From Coxiellaceae bacterium UBA1530 (GTDB lineage: Bacteria; Pseudomonadota; Gammaproteobacteria; Coxiellales; Coxiellaceae), in the NCBI GenBank assembly GCA_002323325.1, contig DCQA01000015.1:1-18566 (forward strand): DNA of 18,566 nt, written 5' to 3'. Below are positions 14,205 through 18,566 of this stretch, piece after piece (positions within the stretch are counted from its first letter, which is position 1; each line of letters opens with the position of its first letter). The position numbers and the translations under genes are program-made. The notes under the pieces were generated by a model. The model did not search any database, was not told where the DNA came from, and was given only the letters and a program-made list of their open reading frames with translations.

Positions 14205-14738
14205 ATGACATCGTCACACAATCCCAATCACTACAAGCACTTTAAAGCTCGGTTGTTTGTATTCTCTATCATGTTAATCACTGGTTTTATTGGCCTGCTG
14301 ATTATGGACCTACATCACAAGCTTTTTTGGCCTTATATTCAAATTACATCCGCGCTATTTGCCATATTATCAATATGGCTTTACTGGTACCTGGACAGAA
14401 ATAGTGATAGTCATATGATCACAACCATATGGCACCAAGTATTACATTGGATTGGCCTACTGATCTTAATTTATCTAGCCACCTTCTTTGTCAGCACAGG
14501 CGTCATGGGAACAACACAGGCAGGACTCATGTGCATCAGCTTATTAGCACTTAGTGTTTTTCTAGCCGGCGTCTATACAGATCCGATTTTCTTACTCATA
14601 GGAATAACACTCGGTATTTTTGCTGCTGGAGCTGCTATGGTACAAGCCTACCTTTCTGTCATCATGATCCCTGTCATCATTGTCGTTGCTCTTATAATTT
14701 ATGTTATTTTACATATTCAACGAAAAAGAGCCGAATAA
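14205..14738 (+). CDS. Uncharacterised six-helix membrane protein
   Basis: I do not recognise this 177-residue protein. After a polar His-containing N-terminus (MTSSHNPNHYKHFKAR) it has about six predicted membrane helices, near residues 17-35, 42-62, 82-100, 106-122, 125-146 and 149-171, and a short basic tail (HIQRKRAE). It has no motif of a transporter or enzyme that I can name; MDLHHKLFWPY in the first loop is the most distinctive polar segment. A weak AAGG lies eight bases before the ATG. Its stop is one base before the dacB GTG, so the two are almost certainly one transcript. This hints at a link to cell-wall work but does not prove one. Confidence 0.75.
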   Translation: MTSSHNPNHYKHFKARLFVFSIMLITGFIGLLIMDLHHKLFWPYIQITSALFAILSIWLYWYLDRNSDSHMITTIWHQVLHWIGLLILIYLATFFVSTGVMGTTQAGLMCISLLALSVFLAGVYTDPIFLLIGITLGIFAAGAAMVQAYLSVIMIPVIIVVALIIYVILHIQRKRAE

Positions 14739-14739
14739 C

Positions 14740-16182
14740 GTGAAAAGATTCTTACTTTATCTACTACTTTTGTCATTAATATCTTCGTCGCATATATCAA
14801 TAGCCGACACACCACCTAAAACATTAGCACAATGGCTCGAAAGCAGTTTACCCAAAACGGCTTATCAGCCGCACATTGGCATCATGATTCAATCATCAAA
14901 AACTGGAAAAATACTCTACAAAAAAAATGCCTCTCAATTATTTACCCCCGCCAGTATTCAAAAGCTTTTCACAGCCACATCGGCACTACTGTATTTAAAA
15001 CCAGACTTTACCTATAAAACCACCATAACCACAACCAGTCACCCAGTTAAGCACTCACTCAATGACGATGCTTACTTACAATTTAGTGGAGACCCTTACC
15101 TATCATCAAAAGATCTTCTCCAACTATTTACTCAACTAAAGCAAAATGGAGTCAACCGTATTAATGGGACATTATACTTAGATACCTCTATCTTTGACTC
15201 GGTTTACTATCCACCTGGTTGGCTTTGGGATGATTTGAGTTACAGCTTCGCTGCTCCTATCAGTGCCGCCAACATCGATCAGAATAAATTCATTCTTCAT
15301 CTCACCCCTGCCAAGAACATAGGAAGCAACCCAGAATTATCTTCAGATCTCCCATCGAGCATCATCACACTCACTAATCATGTTGTGACTACTGCTCACT
15401 ATAAAAAAACTTGTCCATTAACGGTCTATAGTGATACGAGCAATCATTACGCCATTGGCGGCTGCCTGGTTCAACCCTGGAAAAAACAACATCGATCACT
15501 GGCAATCAGAAACCCTAATCCCTATATTCTCAAAAAAATACAAACGGCAATGAACCAAGCAGGGATTACTACTAAACATGTTGCATTCAAAAAAACACCC
15601 CAAGCAGCGACTTATCAATTATCAACGTATCACTCAGCACCGCTCTCAAAAATTGTCAAACAAATGCTTACTCAGTCAGACAATCTTGCTGCTGATACTT
15701 TATTAAAAACAATGGGTCATTACTATTACAACGAGCCAGGCACATGGCAAAATGGAATACATGCACTACAACACATTCTTAGTGAACAAACAGGAATTGA
15801 TTTTCACCTAGCATTACTCACCGATGGCGCAGGGTTATCGCGCTATAACCTAGCATCACCAGAACAATTCTCCCAACTACTTTCTTTCATACAACAACGT
15901 TCCACAATTAAAAATGATCTCAAGGCTGCGCTACCAACACCAGGAAAATCAGGTACTCTTGCCCATCGAATGCATCAATACCAGCAATCTAATCGAGTTA
16001 TGGCTAAGACTGGATCCATGACAGGCATTAGTAGTTTAGCTGGCTATATCAATACCCTACATAACGATAAACTCATTTTTGTTGTTGTAGTCAATGGCTT
16101 TGTCGGCCCTTCGAAAAAATACCAGCAGTTTGAAGATAAGCTTTGCCAATACCTTATCACAACCAAAAGTAGCCTTATTTAA
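14740..16182 (+). CDS. dacB: D-alanyl-D-alanine carboxypeptidase/endopeptidase (PBP4 type)
   Basis: A 480-residue low-molecular-weight class C penicillin-binding protein that trims and opens peptide cross-links in the periplasm. I set the start at the GTG at 14740, giving a clean signal peptide (VKRFLLYLLLLSLISSSHISIADT). The same frame is open 13 codons upstream, but that part lies inside the six-helix gene and lacks signal-peptide form. All three catalytic motifs are seen, numbered from the GTG: S72-x-x-K75 (TPASIQKLF), S313-D-N315 (TQSDNLAAD) and K423-T-G (VMAKTGSM). DGAGLSRYN (362-370) and the insertion between the first two motifs are typical of PBP4. AAGAG lies nine bases upstream. No terminator is evident before the converging gene. 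Confidence 0.94.
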   Translation: MKRFLLYLLLLSLISSSHISIADTPPKTLAQWLESSLPKTAYQPHIGIMIQSSKTGKILYKKNASQLFTPASIQKLFTATSALLYLKPDFTYKTTITTTSHPVKHSLNDDAYLQFSGDPYLSSKDLLQLFTQLKQNGVNRINGTLYLDTSIFDSVYYPPGWLWDDLSYSFAAPISAANIDQNKFILHLTPAKNIGSNPELSSDLPSSIITLTNHVVTTAHYKKTCPLTVYSDTSNHYAIGGCLVQPWKKQHRSLAIRNPNPYILKKIQTAMNQAGITTKHVAFKKTPQAATYQLSTYHSAPLSKIVKQMLTQSDNLAADTLLKTMGHYYYNEPGTWQNGIHALQHILSEQTGIDFHLALLTDGAGLSRYNLASPEQFSQLLSFIQQRSTIKNDLKAALPTPGKSGTLAHRMHQYQQSNRVMAKTGSMTGISSLAGYINTLHNDKLIFVVVVNGFVGPSKKYQQFEDKLCQYLITTKSSLI

Positions 16183-16226
16183 ACCGCAATAAAAAACAGA
16201 AAAACTCAATAGCCTATCTATAGATC

Positions 16227-16748
16227 TTAATGGCGCTGAGCTAATTTCACGTAGTGCTCAGCCATATAACACAAAAAATCCAGCTCTTTTTCATCGAGTA
16301 ATCTTATTTGACTAACTGGTGATCCATAATATAAAAAGCCACTTTCCAATTTCTTTCCAGGTGGTACTAACGAACCTGCTCCAATCATACTATCACTTTC
16401 AATCACTGCACCATCAAGTATCTTACTACCCATGCCGACTAATACACGGTCTTGTATCGTACACCCATGAATAATTGCTTGATGCCCAACAGTGACATCA
16501 TCACCAATAATTGTTGCAAAACCCTGGCCAGAAAAAGGCCCTGCATGCGTAGCGTGAATAATAACTCCATCTTGAATACTAGTCCTCTCACCAATTCGTA
16601 TTGTATTGACATCACCTCTTATGACTGCCCCGGGCCAGATAGAACTACCATGACCTACCTTAACATCCCCTATCACAGTTGAAGCACTATCGATAAAAGC
16701 TGTCTCAGCAATATTAGGAAAAATTGATTCAAATGGACGAATTGACAT
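16227..16748 (-). CDS. Gamma-carbonic-anhydrase-like left-handed beta-helix protein (YrdA type)
   Basis: A 173-residue hexapeptide-repeat protein of the gamma-carbonic anhydrase family. Repeats run from about residue 23 to 135 (VIGDVKVGHGSSIWPGAVIRGDVNTI and so on), followed by a C-terminal helix (EKELDFLCYMAEHYVKLAQRH). The metal ligands are H65 (GVIIHATH), H89 and H94 (VGHQAIIHGC). These proteins form trimers with zinc or iron between subunits; many, such as YrdA, have little or no proven carbonic anhydrase activity. AAGG lies eight bases before the ATG. It converges with dacB and diverges from prlC. Confidence 0.92.
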   Translation of the reverse strand: MSIRPFESIFPNIAETAFIDSASTVIGDVKVGHGSSIWPGAVIRGDVNTIRIGERTSIQDGVIIHATHAGPFSGQGFATIIGDDVTVGHQAIIHGCTIQDRVLVGMGSKILDGAVIESDSMIGAGSLVPPGKKLESGFLYYGSPVSQIRLLDEKELDFLCYMAEHYVKLAQRH

Positions 16749-16776
16749 TGATGATACCTTTTTTCAAATGTAATTT

Positions 16777-16782
16777 ATTATA
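16777..16782 (-). promoter_or_regulatory. Possible -10 of the yrdA-like gene
   Basis: A perfect TATAAT on the minus strand, 28 bases before the ATG. The expected -35 position holds no good match. Confidence 0.4.
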
Positions 16783-16881
16783 ACCAAGCTCAAACGAGAG
16801 TTCTAATCGTACTAAGCTATTCCTTGCACCTAAAGATTTTTTTTGATCCAATGATCCTTTCATAGTAATAAGGTAAATACG

Positions 16882-18566
16882 ATGACAACAGCATTACCAG
16901 TCTTTAGTACCATTCACGCTCACGATATTGAATCTCAACTATCGACCCTGCTCACTCGGCACCGTGAACAAATTACCACATTATTGAAAAACATGGAGAC
17001 ACCCACTTGGGAGACGCTTATGGCGCCTCTAGAAAAACACAGTGCTGAACTTCATAATTTCTGGAGCCCAATCTCACACTTGCATAATGTCAAAGACTCA
17101 GAAGATCTTCGAACTGCCTATTTAGCTTGCCTACCTAAGCTGTCTGAATTTTCCACCTGGCTGGGTCATCATCATGGATTATTTGAGGCATTACACCAAT
17201 TAAAAGCCTCAGAGCACTTCAATCATCTAGACACTGCACAACAAACTATTATTAATAATGAACTACGTGATTATAAGCTGGCGGGCATCGATTTATCTCC
17301 AACTGATAAAGAACGCTATGCAACGATCGCTACTGAACTATCGACACTCTCAACTCAATTTGAAGCCAACCTGCTAGACACCACAGATACCTGGCAACAC
17401 CTTGTGACTGACCAGCACGAACTAGAGGGCCTGCCAGAACGCTTCATAAAAACAGCCAAAAGGAAAGCCAGTGAATGCGGGAAAACTGGCTGGCTACTGA
17501 CTCTAGATGCACCGTCATACATCACCGTCATGCAACATGCTAAGAATAGCTCTTTGAGAGAGAAGCTTTATCATGCTTATTGCACTCGTGCATCAGATCA
17601 AGGCCCGCATAATCCGAATAATGATAACTCAAGATTAATGCATCGAATTCTTACGCTAAACTTAGAGCTTTCCCAATTATTAGGCTTTAACAATACTGCA
17701 GAGTATTCACTAGCCACTAAAATGATCGATCATCCCGAAGAGGTACTAGAATTCATAGATAATTTACTCAAAGCATCACAACCTCAGGCCCAAAGAGAAT
17801 TTGAAACGTTACAACACTATGCTCAATCTGAACTTAAACTGGATCACTTAAATGCCTGGGATATTGCATATGCTAGCGAACAATACCGACATCAATACTA
17901 TGATATATCCGACGAGATGTTACGCCCCTATTTTCCTGCATCTCAAGTAATACAGGGTTTAATGACTATTGCGGAACGCTTATTTCACCTTAAAATTACT
18001 GAATGTTTTACTTTTGACTCTTGGCATGATGATGTTCAGTGTTATCAAGTCACCGATCAATCAGGTAACCTCATTAGCTACTTCTACCTCGACCTCTATG
18101 CTCGGAATAACAAACGAGGCGGCGCGTGGATGGACGATTGTCGCAACAGGCATCTCTCTGACCACAACACCCTTGAGCACCCTGTAACTTTTGTTACCTG
18201 TAATTTTATGCCGCCCTCTGAAGATACTCCAGCCCTACTGTCACATGATGATGTAGTCACACTCTTTCATGAGTTTGGCCATGCAACGCAACACATGCTT
18301 ACACAGATTAATTATTTAGGCGCAAGTGGTATTACTGGAATTCCTTGGGACGCTGTTGAAGTCGCAAGCCAGTTTCTTGAAAACTATGCCTGGCAAGAAG
18401 ATTGCCTACAACTACTCTCTAAACATTACCAAACCGGTGAATCATTACCCACCGAGCTTTTTGCAAAAATGCAACGCGCAAAAGATTTCCAGTCTGCAAT
18501 GGGCATGATTCGTCAATTGGAATTTTCGTTATTTGACTTTCGTTTGCATATGGAGTTCGACCCAGA
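16882..18566 (+). CDS. prlC: Oligopeptidase A, M3 family (C-terminus beyond window)
   Basis: The first 561 codons of an M3 zinc oligopeptidase that degrades short peptides, including cleaved signal peptides, in the cytoplasm; the full protein should be about 680 residues. The start MTTALPVFSTIHAHDIESQ has AAGG eight bases upstream. The zinc site is FHEFGHATQH with H463, E464 and H467; the third ligand is E493 in VEVASQFLENYAW. ISYFYLDLYARNNKRGGAW, upstream of the zinc site, is also typical of the family. The frame is open to the edge. Apparent small frames inside it (for example near 17969 and 18326) are shadows. It is divergent from the yrdA-like gene across a 133-base gap. Confidence 0.95.
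   Translation, partial: MTTALPVFSTIHAHDIESQLSTLLTRHREQITTLLKNMETPTWETLMAPLEKHSAELHNFWSPISHLHNVKDSEDLRTAYLACLPKLSEFSTWLGHHHGLFEALHQLKASEHFNHLDTAQQTIINNELRDYKLAGIDLSPTDKERYATIATELSTLSTQFEANLLDTTDTWQHLVTDQHELEGLPERFIKTAKRKASECGKTGWLLTLDAPSYITVMQHAKNSSLREKLYHAYCTRASDQGPHNPNNDNSRLMHRILTLNLELSQLLGFNNTAEYSLATKMIDHPEEVLEFIDNLLKASQPQAQREFETLQHYAQSELKLDHLNAWDIAYASEQYRHQYYDISDEMLRPYFPASQVIQGLMTIAERLFHLKITECFTFDSWHDDVQCYQVTDQSGNLISYFYLDLYARNNKRGGAWMDDCRNRHLSDHNTLEHPVTFVTCNFMPPSEDTPALLSHDDVVTLFHEFGHATQHMLTQINYLGASGITGIPWDAVEVASQFLENYAWQEDCLQLLSKHYQTGESLPTELFAKMQRAKDFQSAMGMIRQLEFSLFDFRLHMEFDP

Noticed and set aside
16183..16226. Possible bidirectional terminator between dacB and the yrdA-like gene
   Set aside because: The gap is AT-rich but has no stable stem followed by a T run.

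Overview
This is a stretch of gammaproteobacterial chromosome, fairly AT-rich by eye. The main evidence is the conserved cluster rsmI / lpoA / yraN / gmhA-or-diaA / BON lipoprotein, a type A RNase P RNA, oligopeptidase A, RNase T and class II dihydroorotase. A LbtU-like outer-membrane porin hints at the Legionella/Coxiella side of the class, but I cannot name the organism. I see no tRNA, CRISPR array, insertion sequence, phage gene or integration site. Most genes are housekeeping or envelope genes.

Layout. Positions 1-735 (minus): yajQ, then the start of an O-antigen-ligase-like membrane protein that runs off the left edge. 1005-1319 (plus): an orphan small protein behind a promoter that overlaps a Fur-box-like palindrome. 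1457-1879 (plus): a hotdog thioesterase. 1902-2260 (minus): rnpB with its own promoter. 2384-3907 (minus): an rsmI-sodC operon whose stop and start codons abut. 4009-8194 (plus): lpoA, a possible tiny membrane ORF, yraN, a SIS sugar isomerase, a two-BON-domain lipoprotein and an M50 protease. 8186-8923 (minus): dapB, tail-to-tail with the protease. 9089-9694 (plus): 2-Cys peroxiredoxin and terminator. 9760-11449 (minus): pyrC and RNase T, overlapping. 11635-12939 (plus): LbtU-like porin and terminator. 13122-14102 (plus): a DamX-like SPOR protein. 14205-16182 (plus): an unknown six-helix membrane protein followed one base later by dacB (PBP4). 16227-16748 (minus): a gamma-carbonic-anhydrase-like protein. 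16882 to the right edge (plus): prlC.

Functional themes. LpoA, DacB, the SPOR protein, the BON lipoprotein and the O-antigen-ligase-like protein all serve the envelope. SodC and peroxiredoxin handle oxidants. DapB feeds meso-diaminopimelate to peptidoglycan and lysine. PyrC makes pyrimidines.

I did not find a new defence or mobile system. The best leads are regulatory or are unusual versions of known proteins: (1) a C-tract start site and hairpin over the pyrC ribosome-binding site, matching the layout of CTP-sensing start-site switching known in enteric pyrC; (2) nested inverted repeats ahead of the six-helix gene and dacB, the outer one covering the Shine-Dalgarno; (3) an exact Fur core palindrome on an extended -10 promoter of an uncharacterised His-containing protein; (4) a SodC that has Glu at a zinc-ligand position and carries a 50-residue acidic Ser/Asp tail; (5) a sugar isomerase in the diaA locus that keeps the GmhA catalytic residues.
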